Positions 17,835 to 27,278 of a stretch of DNA of 64,000 nucleotides are shown here, piece after piece (within the stretch, counting starts at the first letter, position 1; each line of letters opens with the position of its first letter). Below the pieces are notes generated by a model. The model saw only the letters and a program-made list of their open reading frames with translations. It ran no database searches and had not been told where the DNA came from. This DNA is from Wolbachia endosymbiont (group A) of Anomoia purmunda (lineage in GTDB: Bacteria; Pseudomonadota; Alphaproteobacteria; Rickettsiales; Anaplasmataceae), in NCBI RefSeq assembly GCF_947251545.1, contig NZ_OX366362.1, forward strand, positions 930,001 to 994,000. The letters run 5' to 3'. The position numbers were made by a program, and so were the translations under genes.

Positions 17835-17904
17835 TATCCACTCTGAGAAGTTATTATCTTCTCTTGCTTCCAACCAAGCAATACTTATTCATACCATCTC
17901 CCCC

Positions 17905-18053
17905 ATCATTAAAACCTAGAGCATAGACAATCGGTGTTGCATACGTATTTGCACAAATAAGAACCTCTTTTAATATACCTTCCTTTTTAGCTGCACCTAA
18001 AAGAACTCCAGCTTTTTCTTTCCAATCATTAAAATCTAGAGCATAAGTAAACG
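17905..18053 (-). pseudogene. internal fragment of the ALDFNDW-repeat protein
   Basis: The minus strand reads FTYALDFNDWKEKAGVLLG, then AAKKEGILKEVLICANTYAT and a second PIVYALGFND, about one and a half ~40-residue repeats. It is bounded on one side by IS110 type 1 (18054) and on the other by IS110 type 2 (17904), so this scrap of gene is trapped between two different IS elements. Its 3' continuation is at 16171-16611; the 5' part is not seen next to any IS copy here. I do not recognise the repeat. Confidence 0.68.
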
Positions 18054-18124
18054 GTTGTAAGTTGGAAATGTGATATAAAAAGAAGCAAGAAGGAAGATAA
18101 CTCTATAAAAATGTGGTTATCGCC

Positions 18125-18187
18125 AGGCTTGAGCGACCGTAAGACGGTAGTATTATAACATACGTAGATATCAAGGTACTCAAGCCT
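18125..18187 (+). ncRNA. candidate bridge RNA of IS110 type 1
   Basis: Upstream of the transposase, AGGCTTGAG (18125-18133) pairs exactly with CTCAAGCCT (18179-18187). The interior contains a second hairpin ACCGT-AAG-ACGGT (18136-18148). This structure is identical in the other two copies (27125-27187 and 35192-35254, inverted). The location in the 5' non-coding end is where IS110-group elements encode their bridge RNA. No transcript evidence is available. Confidence 0.45.
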
Positions 18188-18276
18188 ATCCTTCGAGACG
18201 TTTGAATAGTTGTTTGGGACATATATATGCACCCGTTTACAATCTTAAATTTTAACTTAAACTCTCGAGGTTCTTT

Positions 18277-19224
18277 ATGGTTACATCTTATCAAAATTTT
18301 ATTGGCATTGATATCGGAAAACTTGAATTTGTTACTGCAGTTAATGAACAAAAAGGTGTCATCAAATTTGACAATAGTTGTGTTGGTTGGAAACAATTCT
18401 ACCAAAAATTTTCAAATATCTTGCCCAACTCCATGGTAATTTTAGAAGCTACAGGAGGTTATGAGCTTGGCTTATTGTATTTTCTTATTGATAGAAACAT
18501 TGCTGTGCATCGTGCTAATACTCGTCAAGTTAAAAACTTCATTCTATCTCATGGAACTTTGGCAAAGACCGACAGTCTTGATGCAAAAGCGCTTGCCCAA
18601 TATGGTTCTGAGCGTTGTGGACATCTGCAGCTATTTACACCTATCTCAAAAGAACAAACCACCTTGTTTGCACTTTGTCAGCGTCGTGACGATATTACGA
18701 AAATGCTTGTTCAAGAGAAGAATAGGCTAAAAACTCCTGGAAATGATTACATTAAGGAAAGTTGTCAACAAGCTATTGAATTCCTCAACAACCAGGTAGA
18801 AAAGCTTGATCAAGCTATACAAAAAATAGTCAATGAAAATCCTGAATTGCAACGATGCCAAAAAATTCTTGAAACAGTCCCTGGAATAGGTAGAAAAACC
18901 TCTCAATGTTTATTGTGTCTCATACCGGAACTTGGTTCTTTAAATAAAAGGCAAATTGCAAGCCTTGCAGGTGTTGCGCCTCATCCTAAGGAAAGTGGTA
19001 AAGCTATTGGCTACCGAAGGATTATAGGTGGAAGAAGTAACGTTCGTTCAAAGCTTTTTACAGCTGCCATGGCTGCTGCAAGGTCCAAATCTGCACTTGG
19101 TGCCTTTTATTCTAAGCTTATTGAAAGTGGTAAGAAAAAGATGGTGGCTATAACAGCTCTAATGCGTAAAATAATAGTGATTGCTAATGCAAGGCTTAAA
19201 GAAGCAGTTAATTTGCATATTTAA
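18277..19224 (+). CDS. IS110-family transposase type 1, copy 1
   Basis: This 315-residue DEDD recombinase has an N-terminal FIGIDIGKLEF (Asp), LEATGGYE (Glu) and KTDSLDAKAL (Asp). The C-terminal transposase_20 domain has TVPGIGRKTSQCL and LAGVAPHPKESGKAIG. It is identical in sequence to copy 2 and differs from copy 3 at one residue (P to S near residue 125). It is intact and probably recently active. Confidence 0.93.
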   Translation: MVTSYQNFIGIDIGKLEFVTAVNEQKGVIKFDNSCVGWKQFYQKFSNILPNSMVILEATGGYELGLLYFLIDRNIAVHRANTRQVKNFILSHGTLAKTDSLDAKALAQYGSERCGHLQLFTPISKEQTTLFALCQRRDDITKMLVQEKNRLKTPGNDYIKESCQQAIEFLNNQVEKLDQAIQKIVNENPELQRCQKILETVPGIGRKTSQCLLCLIPELGSLNKRQIASLAGVAPHPKESGKAIGYRRIIGGRSNVRSKLFTAAMAAARSKSALGAFYSKLIESGKKKMVAITALMRKIIVIANARLKEAVNLHI

Positions 19225-19424
19225 AAATTTACATAGCAATAACTGAAATTGGTTAATGAATATGCGCGTCCACACACATTAAAAGCGCATATTCATTAAC
19301 TTAAGCAGAAATTGCTGTGGTGGCTGTTTGATACAAAATTCTGTTTCTATAACAAATGGGTTTTTATTGCCCATATGAAGTTGCAAAACTACAAATAAAA
19401 AATTTTTAAAAAAACATAGTTGAT

Positions 19425-21275
19425 ACCTAGATTTGCTAGTGTAATAGCAAATTCAAAATGATCAAAGCCATAGTATTTTTCCTGAATTGCTAAGGCGCGT
19501 TCAAGCAACTCTCTTGCTCTCTGAGGATCACCTAAAGCACCATAAGCTATACCGAGGTTTGTCAGTAATTTAGCAACTTCAAAATGATCAGAACCATAAT
19601 GTTTCTTCAAGATAGGTAAAGCCCATTCAAGCAACTCTTTTGCTTTCTGAGGATTACCTAGTGTCCTATAAGCGGTACCTAGGTTTCCTAGTACTGTAGC
19701 AATTTCAAAATGATCAGGTCCATAATGTTTCTCTTTAATTGCTAAACCTTGCTCAAACAACTCTTTTGCTTTCTGAGGATCACCTAAAGCGTAATGAGCG
19801 GTACCTAGACTTCCTAGTATTATAGCAACTTGAAAATGACCAGAACCGTAATGTTTCTCAAAAATAGGTAAAGCTTGTTCAAGCAACTCCTTTTGTTTTT
19901 GAGGATCACCTAAAGCACCATAAGCGGTACCTAGGTTTGCCAGTGTAATAGCAACTTCAAAGTGATCAGGTTCATAATGTTTCTCTTTAATTGCTAAAGC
20001 CCGTTCAAGCAACTCTTTTTGTCTTCTAGGGTTACCCAAGTCATAATACCCATTATCCATCCATATTAGCAAATCCATAAGATAATACTTCTCTATTGTT
20101 TGTTTTTCTAAAGGATTTTTCTCTAGCCAATCATCAATATGTGATAAAAATGCTTCTAAATGCAGCAATAGTTGTCTTTTCTTAGCATAATCTTCTAATT
20201 TATCACTACCATAAGGAAAACTCTCTTGTAATAGTTGAAAAACAGTTTCCATGTCTTCTTTGCTTTTTTCACTTTCTTCTGATTGTAGCCTTGTCACTTC
20301 CTGAACCAAGTTGTGCACTAACATACTATGATCTTTTTTGATAGTTAACATAGAATAACTTGTTAATATTCCAAACGCTTCATGGAAAGTTTCTAAGGAA
20401 GGATTATTTTCTTGATTATCAGCAAAGATTTCTAGTAAAGATTTAGGGATAGGACTACCATCTAAGTAAGCACAAGCAGTAAGCCAGTTAGCCGCCAAAG
20501 AAGATTCTTTTTTTATTGCTTCTACTGTAATGTTCCATGTAACATACACTATTGCTGCAGTCTCTCTATTAGCACCAGGTGGAAATGTTTCGAGCAATGT
20601 TTTATCAGATAATAAAGTTCGTTTTCTATCATTATATAATTTCAAATAGTCTGAAATATTTATATATGTTTTCTTTATATAAGCGCTTGCTTGGGCTAAA
20701 GCTAAAGGTAAATGACCTAATGTCTTTGCTAATGCATCTACTTGAGTTATGTCTAGTTTTTTTCCTTTTACTTCTAGTATCTTACGGATATAGTCCCTTG
20801 ATTCTCCAGGTTCAAAAACATCAACAGAAATAGTGTTCTGTGGTTGTGGCCAGCCAAATTTATAACGAGAAGTTAATAATATCTTTCCTCCTTTTATAGG
20901 GAGTAAATCTGCTATATCTTTGTAATTAGGAGCATTATCGCATACCAGTAGCCACCCAGCACGTTTAGGGTGTTCTAGCCAATACTTAACATGCTTGGCG
21001 TGATCTTCTTCACGAAAGTTTTCTCCGTAACCATGAATAACGTTTAGTCCACGTCCTAACTTGATGTACTCGTTAATTAAAGTATTTCTATCTCGTGTAT
21101 CAAGCCAAATTATCCATCTATATTTTTGGAGCTTACTCCAAATAAATTCTAATGCTAATTGTGTTTTACCTATTCCACCTAGTCCATGACAAGCAACTAG
21201 TGTTGCTGTATCATTAGCTTTCAGGCATTCTTCTATTTTATCTAGCAACGCTTCTCTGCCGACAAAGTTATAATT
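19425..21275 (-). pseudogene. NB-ARC ATPase and first TPRs of a split STAND (NLR-like) protein
   Basis: The frame begins right after a TGA (21276-21278) with NYNFVGREALLDK, the usual NB-ARC entry. It then shows Walker A GLGGIGKTQ (residues 22-30 from the ATG at 21248), Walker B WLLVCDN, the LLTSR sensor and GHLPLAL. After a helical linker come five 42-residue TPRs of the kinesin-light-chain type (ALGDPQKAKELLE..ALAIKEKHYG). The gene is cut by IS110 copy 1 at NLG. The sequence before the TGA (21276-22187) is in the same frame, and the missing eight TPRs are at 27279-28292 on the other strand. It was one protein of roughly 1250 residues or more. Confidence 0.8.
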
Positions 21276-22187
21276 TCAAAGAGGAACCTGCCAAAATTCA
21301 TGTAAATTTTCTTTAGGTTTTAGGTTATAAAGATGTTCTATAGCTTTCTTAAAGTAATCATCTTTTCTTGTTAGATAAGAAACTTCGCTACCCTGTTGTA
21401 CCCACCATTTCTCTACCTTGTCATATACACGGACAAAAACTGTATCAATATCTTCTTCCCCTGATATTTTGTATACATTTCCTATTTTTTTCTTAATAAT
21501 ATCATCTAATTTTGAATGATTAGGTTGATTAACTACAAACCTTAATCTAAGTAAAAAATCTTCTATTTCATCGTCACTACCACAACTGAAGTATTTTTTT
21601 AGTTCAAGATGATTTTTTATTTTGTAGCACGTTCCTCTGTGACCTTCATAAATACTTAAAATGTTATCATCTGTTAACTTTGACTTTTCCAGATACTTCT
21701 CTAATATTTCTACGCTTCCTTGCTTCTCTGTACCTTTTTTTAGGTTCACATTGACATTAGTATGAATGACAAGCGTAATATCACTGTTCTTACACTCAGG
21801 GTTTTGCTTAATCTCAGGATGAGATTCAAAATATTTGTTTAACCCGAAATCCTCTTTCTGTCGCTTTCTATCGTTTCCATCAATAAACAAATCTTCAAAA
21901 GTAATATTCTTCGAAGGGCGATGTGTATCGCAGTGCTTAGCTTGAACCAAGATAATTCTCGATTTGTTCTTCTGATCTTTATACTCAAAAAAAATATCAT
22001 CAAAGGCTCCAAAACCTTCTATGTTTGATGCTAACCAAAAGTCAATTTTACTACTTAACCCATGAAGTAGATACAGCATTAATAATTTTACTTCGTACTT
22101 GCGACCATGATCACCTGTTGATGTGCCACCTCTCTTCTTAAATGTACGATTACTAAGTACTTCAGATTGTTTGTTTTCTACATTCAC
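21276..22187 (-). pseudogene. Cap4/DUF4297-like PD-(D/E)XK effector domain of the same STAND protein
   Basis: This 303-residue open frame starts at a GTG at 22187. Its features match the Cap4-type (DUF4297) nuclease fold: KKRGGTSTGDHGRKYE near the start, FDDIFFE (Asp63/Asp64) and ILVQAKH (Gln82, Lys84), giving a D...QxK nuclease core. It ends at a single TGA in an otherwise continuous frame into the NB-ARC part. The natural product was therefore nuclease - NB-ARC - TPR, the layout of antiviral STAND (Avs-like) proteins, where TPR sensing triggers ATPase-driven oligomerisation and DNA cutting. It might still be made alone as a truncated nuclease. The family call is from motifs and is moderately sure. 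Confidence 0.62.
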
Positions 22188-22415
22188 GGCTCACCACCCC
22201 ACCAAACACCACCAACAACTTCTTTCTATAAAAAATTAAAGTCACCAAGTGCCTAAGATAATGCAACAGATTCTTTAATATTTCAATAACAATGCTGAAC
22301 AGGGTCGATTTTGTTTGCTGTCTTAAGCATAAAGATTTCCCGAATCTAATATGTAATTGCTGTAGGCTGCATTTAGTAATATAATCTCATATTAAATAAG
22401 ACTTTACTTAAGTTT

Positions 22416-25076
22416 ATGCTAGATTCTCCGCTAATTTTGACAGCCATTCTTATATTTTTTATTTTTACGTTGTCATTCTTTTTTATAAGAAAGATATTTG
22501 GGTCAACAAATAAGAAGATAATAAAATCCTTTAGGAAAATTGTTCAGCAAATAAATGCATTAGAAACAGAAATGCAGAGCTTATCTGATGAGGAGCTTGC
22601 TGGTAGAACTGAAGAATTCAAACAAGAATTGAAAAATGGGAAACCGTTAAATGACATTCTTGTACTTGCATTTGCGGTTGTGCGCGAAGCCTCTCGAAGG
22701 TTTCTTAACATGAGGCACTTTGATGTTCAACTGATTGGTGGAATGGTGCTCCACAATGGCATGATATCAGAAATGAAAACAGGAGAGGGAAAGACACTCG
22801 TTGCAACTTTAGCAGCATATCTAAATTCCTTAGAAGGGAAAGGCGTACACGTTGTAACTGTTAACGACTATCTTGCAAAACGAGACACAGAGTGGATGAG
22901 CAAATTATATAATTCTCTTGGGGTTTCTGTTGCGTTTATTACGAATAACTTGACAGACGAAGAGAGGAAAGAGGCTTACAGTGCAGATATCGTGTATTCC
23001 ACAAATAACGAGCTTGCCTTTGATTACCTGCGAGACAATATGAAATTTTCTCAAGAAGACATGGTTCAGAGAGGCTTTCACTACGGAATAGTTGATGAAG
23101 TAGACTCAATACTCATTGATGAAGCTCGCACTCCGCTTATTATTTCTGGCCCGGTTGAGGAAAACAATCAGATATATAAGCATATCAATAAAATAGTAAC
23201 CAAATTAGTTGACTCTGATTATGAAGTAGATGAAAAAGGTAGAACGGTATTCTTGACTGAAGATGGTATTTCACGAGTGGAGGAACTACTAAGGTCATAC
23301 AATCTCATTCCTGAAAATTCCTCGCTCTATGATACTGACAGCATGATAATGACTCATTATATAGACCAAGCATTACGTGCACATAAGCTGTTTACTGCTG
23401 ATAAAGATTATATAGTAAAGGATGGCAAGGTAGTGATTATTGATGAATTTACTGGGCGTATGATGGAGGGCAGGAGATATTCCGATGGTCTTCATCAGGC
23501 ACTTGAAGCGAAGGAGAATCTTGAAATTCAGCATGAAAACCAAACTTTAGCATCGGTCACATTTCAGAATTACTTTCGTATGTACAATAAACTTTCCGGA
23601 ATGACGGGAACAGCAGCAACAGAGGCAGAAGAGTTTCGTGATATATACAGATTAAATGTAGTAAAAATTCCAACCAATGTACCTGTAAAAAGAGTTGATA
23701 TTGATGATGAAATTTACGGTACAGAAAAGGAAAAATTTAATGCTGTGTTGAAGTTTATAGAAGAATGCCACAAGCGCCTTCAACCGGTCCTTGTTGGCAC
23801 GGTGAGCATCGAAAACTCTGAGAAGCTTTCTGCGCTTTTGCAAAGCCATTCTCTTAAGCATTCAGTATTGAATGCTCGTTATCATGAACAAGAGGCGTAC
23901 ATAATAGCGCAAGCTGGGGTGCCAGGTAGTATCACTATAGCAACTAACATGGCAGGACGTGGAACTGATATTCAGCTTGGTGGAAATGCTGAAATGATCG
24001 CAAAGGTAGAGCTCAAGAAAATAAAAAATGCTGATGAAAGAGAAAAAAAATACCAAGAAATAGTTGAAAGAGTAAAAAAAGATAAGGAAATTACTATAAA
24101 AGCTGGTGGTTTATGTGTGATTGGAACCGAAAGACATGAAAGCAGGAGAATAGATGATCAATTACGCGGCCGTTCTGGCCGTCAGGGTGATCCTGGGCTT
24201 TCTAAGTTCTTTTTATCACTTGAAGATGACCTAATGAGAATATTTGGTTCTGATAGAATGAGAAGCTTTTTACAAAAAGTAGGGTTAAAGAATAACGAAG
24301 CTATTCATCATCCATGGATCAATAAGGCACTCGAGAAAGCGCAAAAGAAAGTTGAAGCTAGAAACTATGACGTGCGGAAATCTCTACTTAAGTTTGATGA
24401 AGTAATCAACAACCAACGTAAAGTTATTTTTAAGCAGAGAAACAATATCTTAGGCAACGAAATTAATGATGTATTTGAAGTGTATAGCGAAGTAAATGAG
24501 AGCGTAGTAGAAGGTATAATCCAAAGTGGCTATTACGAAGATTATGTTGAAGATATAGCCAAAGAATTCCATACAAGGTATGGAATAACGCTTGATAAAG
24601 AAGACTTGGCAAAGTTTTTGAATAAACAAGAAGCTTTGAATTATATAAATGATAAGATACAAGAATTTTTTACTGAGAAAGAAAAATATTTCAACAGTCA
24701 GCACACTACAGATTTGTGGAATACGATCGTGAAGCAAATGATGATAATGACACTTGATCATTTATGGAGGGAACACCTTTCAGTTCTAGAGAGCCTAAGA
24801 CAAAGCATAAGCTTACGTGCTATGGGGCAGAAAGATCCATTGAATGAATTTAAACGCGAAGCTTTCTTGATGTTTGAGTCAATGCTTGAAAAGTGGAAAG
24901 AGCTTACCATTTACCGCCTAGCGCACTTTAAGTTGGCAGACAACCAAGAGATAGGCAATAGGTTACATTCTGCTAGAAATAGCAGACTTCCCAAAGTCTC
25001 AAGAAACGACAAATGTCCTTGCAACTCCGGAAAGAAATACAAACACTGCCATGGTGCGGTTACTGTGGTGAATTAG
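22416..25076 (+). CDS. secA: preprotein translocase ATPase SecA
   Basis: SecA drives Sec-dependent export through SecYEG. The 886-residue protein has Walker A MKTGEGKT (Lys 126), DEAD-like [15 protein letters not shown], the second ATPase domain ([19 protein letters not shown]) and the C-terminal zinc finger [14 protein letters not shown] that contacts SecB. One oddity is that the first ~24 residues ([19 protein letters not shown]) form a strong membrane-spanning segment before the normal [10 protein letters not shown] start, and no later in-frame start fits. The gene lies inside the IS110-bounded inverted segment but is intact. Confidence 0.95.
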   Translation: MLDSPLILTAILIFFIFTLSFFFIRKIFGSTNKKIIKSFRKIVQQINALETEMQSLSDEELAGRTEEFKQELKNGKPLNDILVLAFAVVREASRRFLNMRHFDVQLIGGMVLHNGMISEMKTGEGKTLVATLAAYLNSLEGKGVHVVTVNDYLAKRDTEWMSKLYNSLGVSVAFITNNLTDEERKEAYSADIVYSTNNELAFDYLRDNMKFSQEDMVQRGFHYGIVDEVDSILIDEARTPLIISGPVEENNQIYKHINKIVTKLVDSDYEVDEKGRTVFLTEDGISRVEELLRSYNLIPENSSLYDTDSMIMTHYIDQALRAHKLFTADKDYIVKDGKVVIIDEFTGRMMEGRRYSDGLHQALEAKENLEIQHENQTLASVTFQNYFRMYNKLSGMTGTAATEAEEFRDIYRLNVVKIPTNVPVKRVDIDDEIYGTEKEKFNAVLKFIEECHKRLQPVLVGTVSIENSEKLSALLQSHSLKHSVLNARYHEQEAYIIAQAGVPGSITIATNMAGRGTDIQLGGNAEMIAKVELKKIKNADEREKKYQEIVERVKKDKEITIKAGGLCVIGTERHESRRIDDQLRGRSGRQGDPGLSKFFLSLEDDLMRIFGSDRMRSFLQKVGLKNNEAIHHPWINKALEKAQKKVEARNYDVRKSLLKFDEVINNQRKVIFKQRNNILGNEINDVFEVYSEVNESVVEGIIQSGYYEDYVEDIAKEFHTRYGITLDKEDLAKFLNKQEALNYINDKIQEFFTEKEKYFNSQHTTDLWNTIVKQMMIMTLDHLWREHLSVLESLRQSISLRAMGQKDPLNEFKREAFLMFESMLEKWKELTIYRLAHFKLADNQEIGNRLHSARNSRLPKVSRNDKCPCNSGKKYKHCHGAVTVVN

Positions 25077-25907
25077 TAGCTGTAGTCTGCTGCGCATTAC
25101 TGCAGCTAACCTCACTTAATTTACTGCCAATTGTAACTCCATAGGCAGAGCATATAACTCCATAAACAATACTACCAGCTATTAACACAGATGCTGCAGT
25201 AATTCCAACTGTTGCTAGTACAGATAATTCAGTAGCGTATGCAAGCATCAATGGAATTACAACAGTAGTAATAGCACCCACAGCAGCGCTAATTTTTATT
25301 GCTTTATGCTTATACATGATGGATCTGCACCATAGTCTAGTAGTAGCTTTATTAGCTTTGGATGTTTATAATTGTAATGAATAGCTTAATCCAAGGGAGT
25401 TTTTCCTTCTCTATCTAGCAAATTAACACTTGCTTTTCTTTCGAGTAGAGGTTTCACTATTTCTGTATTTCTTTCCCTCATAACGGCATAATGCAAAGGA
25501 GTTCTTCTATAAAATTGATTTTGTACATTAACATTCGCTTCTTTTTTCAGTAGAAGCTCTACTATCTCTACATTGCCGAACCAAGCAGCATAATGCAAAG
25601 GTGTCATTTCAAGTTCACTTCGCACATTAACATTTGCATTGCTTGCTAGCAAGAACTTTACCATTTTTAAATTTTGTTCACCGACAGCAAAGTGTAAAGG
25701 AGTCATGTTGAGTCTATTTTTTACATCAATATTAGCCCCTATTTCCATTAAGAATCTTGCTAGCGTTTCATAACCATTTTTAACTGCTAGGTGCAATAAA
25801 CTATAACTATCTTCACACAAAAAACCTGTAGATTGGTATTCTTTGAATATGTGATTTACATTGAAATTATTCTTTTTCCATTGAAAATATTGATCAGAAC
25901 TATAAAT
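25060..25907 (-). pseudogene. ankyrin-repeat protein with C-terminal membrane hairpin, broken in three ways
   Basis: The frame is open from the IS110 copy 2 edge (IVDIYSSDQYFQWKK) through four ankyrin repeats (LLHLAVKNGYET, MTPLHFAVGEQN, MTPLHYAAWFGN, RTPLHYAVMRER). It then hits a TAA at 25386 in TPLD*AIHYNYK, after which one more ankyrin repeat continues in the same frame. A further frame change leads to a separate open stretch at 25317-25060. That stretch encodes two membrane segments (AAVGAITTVVIPLML, VGITAASVLIAGSIVYGVI) and a tail ending SEVSCSNAQQ. The 5' end is lost to the IS. The 3' end overlaps secA by 17 bp, tail to tail. Confidence 0.72.
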
Positions 25908-27278
25908 ATCAACTATGTTTTTTTAAAAATTTTTTATTTGTAGTTTTGCAACTTCATATGGGCAATAAAAACCCATTTGTTATAGAAACAGAATTTTGTA
26001 TCAAACAGCCACCACAGCAATTTCTGCTTAAGTTAATGAATATGCGCTTTTAATGTGTGTGGACGCGCATATTCATTAACCAATTTCAGTTATTGCTATG
26101 TAAATTTTTAAATATGCAAATTAACTGCTTCTTTAAGCCTTGCATTAGCAATCACTATTATTTTACGCATTAGAGCTGTTATAGCCACCATCTTTTTCTT
26201 ACCACTTTCAATAAGCTTAGAATAAAAGGCACCAAGTGCAGATTTGGACCTTGCAGCAGCCATGGCAGCTGTAAAAAGCTTTGAACGAACGTTACTTCTT
26301 CCACCTATAATCCTTCGGTAGCCAATAGCTTTACCACTTTCCTTAGGATGAGGCGCAACACCTGCAAGGCTTGCAATTTGCCTTTTATTTAAAGAACCAA
26401 GTTCCGGTATGAGACACAATAAACATTGAGAGGTTTTTCTACCTATTCCAGGGACTGTTTCAAGAATTTTTTGGCATCGTTGCAATTCAGGATTTTCATT
26501 GACTATTTTTTGTATAGCTTGATCAAGCTTTTCTACCTGGTTGTTGAGGAATTCAATAGCTTGTTGACAACTTTCCTTAATGTAATCATTTCCAGGAGTT
26601 TTTAGCCTATTCTTCTCTTGAACAAGCATTTTCGTAATATCGTCACGACGCTGACAAAGTGCAAACAAGGTGGTTTGTTCTTTTGAGATAGGTGTAAATA
26701 GCTGCAGATGTCCACAACGCTCAGAACCATATTGGGCAAGCGCTTTTGCATCAAGACTGTCGGTCTTTGCCAAAGTTCCATGAGATAGAATGAAGTTTTT
26801 AACTTGACGAGTATTAGCACGATGCACAGCAATGTTTCTATCAATAAGAAAATACAATAAGCCAAGCTCATAACCTCCTGTAGCTTCTAAAATTACCATG
26901 GAGTTGGGCAAGATATTTGAAAATTTTTGGTAGAATTGTTTCCAACCAACACAACTATTGTCAAATTTGATGACACCTTTTTGTTCATTAACTGCAGTAA
27001 CAAATTCAAGTTTTCCGATATCAATGCCAATAAAATTTTGATAAGATGTAACCATAAAGAACCTCGAGAGTTTAAGTTAAAATTTAAGATTGTAAACGGG
27101 TGCATATATATGTCCCAAACAACTATTCAAACGTCTCGAAGGATAGGCTTGAGTACCTTGATATCTACGTATGTTATAATACTACCGTCTTACGGTCGCT
27201 CAAGCCTGGCGATAACCACATTTTTATAGAGTTATCTTCCTTCTTGCTTCTTTTTATATCACATTTCCAACTTACAAC
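25908..27278 (-). mobile_element. IS110-family element type 1, copy 2 (1371 bp)
   Basis: This copy is inverted relative to copy 1 and effectively identical to it. The left flank is the ankyrin pseudogene and the right flank is the 3' part of the TPR gene. The pair of inverted copies is ideally placed for homologous inversion of 18.0-27.3 kb. Confidence 0.9.
26108..27055 (-). CDS. IS110-family transposase type 1, copy 2
   Basis: 315 residues, identical to the product of copy 1. The DEDD residues (IGIDIG, LEATGG, KTDSLDA) and the C-terminal GIG hairpin are intact. The ~220-bp leader with the bridge-RNA-like hairpin is on its 5' side (27056-27278). Confidence 0.93.
   Translation of the reverse strand: MVTSYQNFIGIDIGKLEFVTAVNEQKGVIKFDNSCVGWKQFYQKFSNILPNSMVILEATGGYELGLLYFLIDRNIAVHRANTRQVKNFILSHGTLAKTDSLDAKALAQYGSERCGHLQLFTPISKEQTTLFALCQRRDDITKMLVQEKNRLKTPGNDYIKESCQQAIEFLNNQVEKLDQAIQKIVNENPELQRCQKILETVPGIGRKTSQCLLCLIPELGSLNKRQIASLAGVAPHPKESGKAIGYRRIIGGRSNVRSKLFTAAMAAARSKSALGAFYSKLIESGKKKMVAITALMRKIIVIANARLKEAVNLHI

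Larger units (their letters stand above)
16612..17904 (-). mobile_element. IS110-family element, type 2 (~1.29 kb)
   Basis: It is inserted within a coding repeat: the host frame leaves off near 17905 (…GFND) and resumes near 16611 (GERTKAIL). There are no terminal inverted repeats, as expected for IS110. The transposase is at 16620-17639, leaving ~265 bp of non-coding sequence upstream of it. The boundaries are set by comparing the two host halves with the intact repeat unit and are good to about 10 bp. Confidence 0.78.
18054..19424 (+). mobile_element. IS110-family element type 1, copy 1 (1371 bp)
   Basis: Alignment with copies at 25908-27278 and 33976-35345 sets the ends at GTTGTAAG and ...ATAGTTGAT. 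It carries one transposase plus ~220 bp non-coding upstream and ~200 bp downstream. The downstream part includes an inverted repeat (AATGAATATGCGC with GCGCATATTCATT, 19255-19300). The right edge cuts the TPR region of the STAND gene. Confidence 0.9.

Noticed and set aside
18103..18405. 100-residue ORF repeated at the 5' end of each IS110 type 1 copy
   Set aside because: It is antisense to the transposase start and the hairpin leader. Its identity between copies reflects IS identity, not coding constraint.
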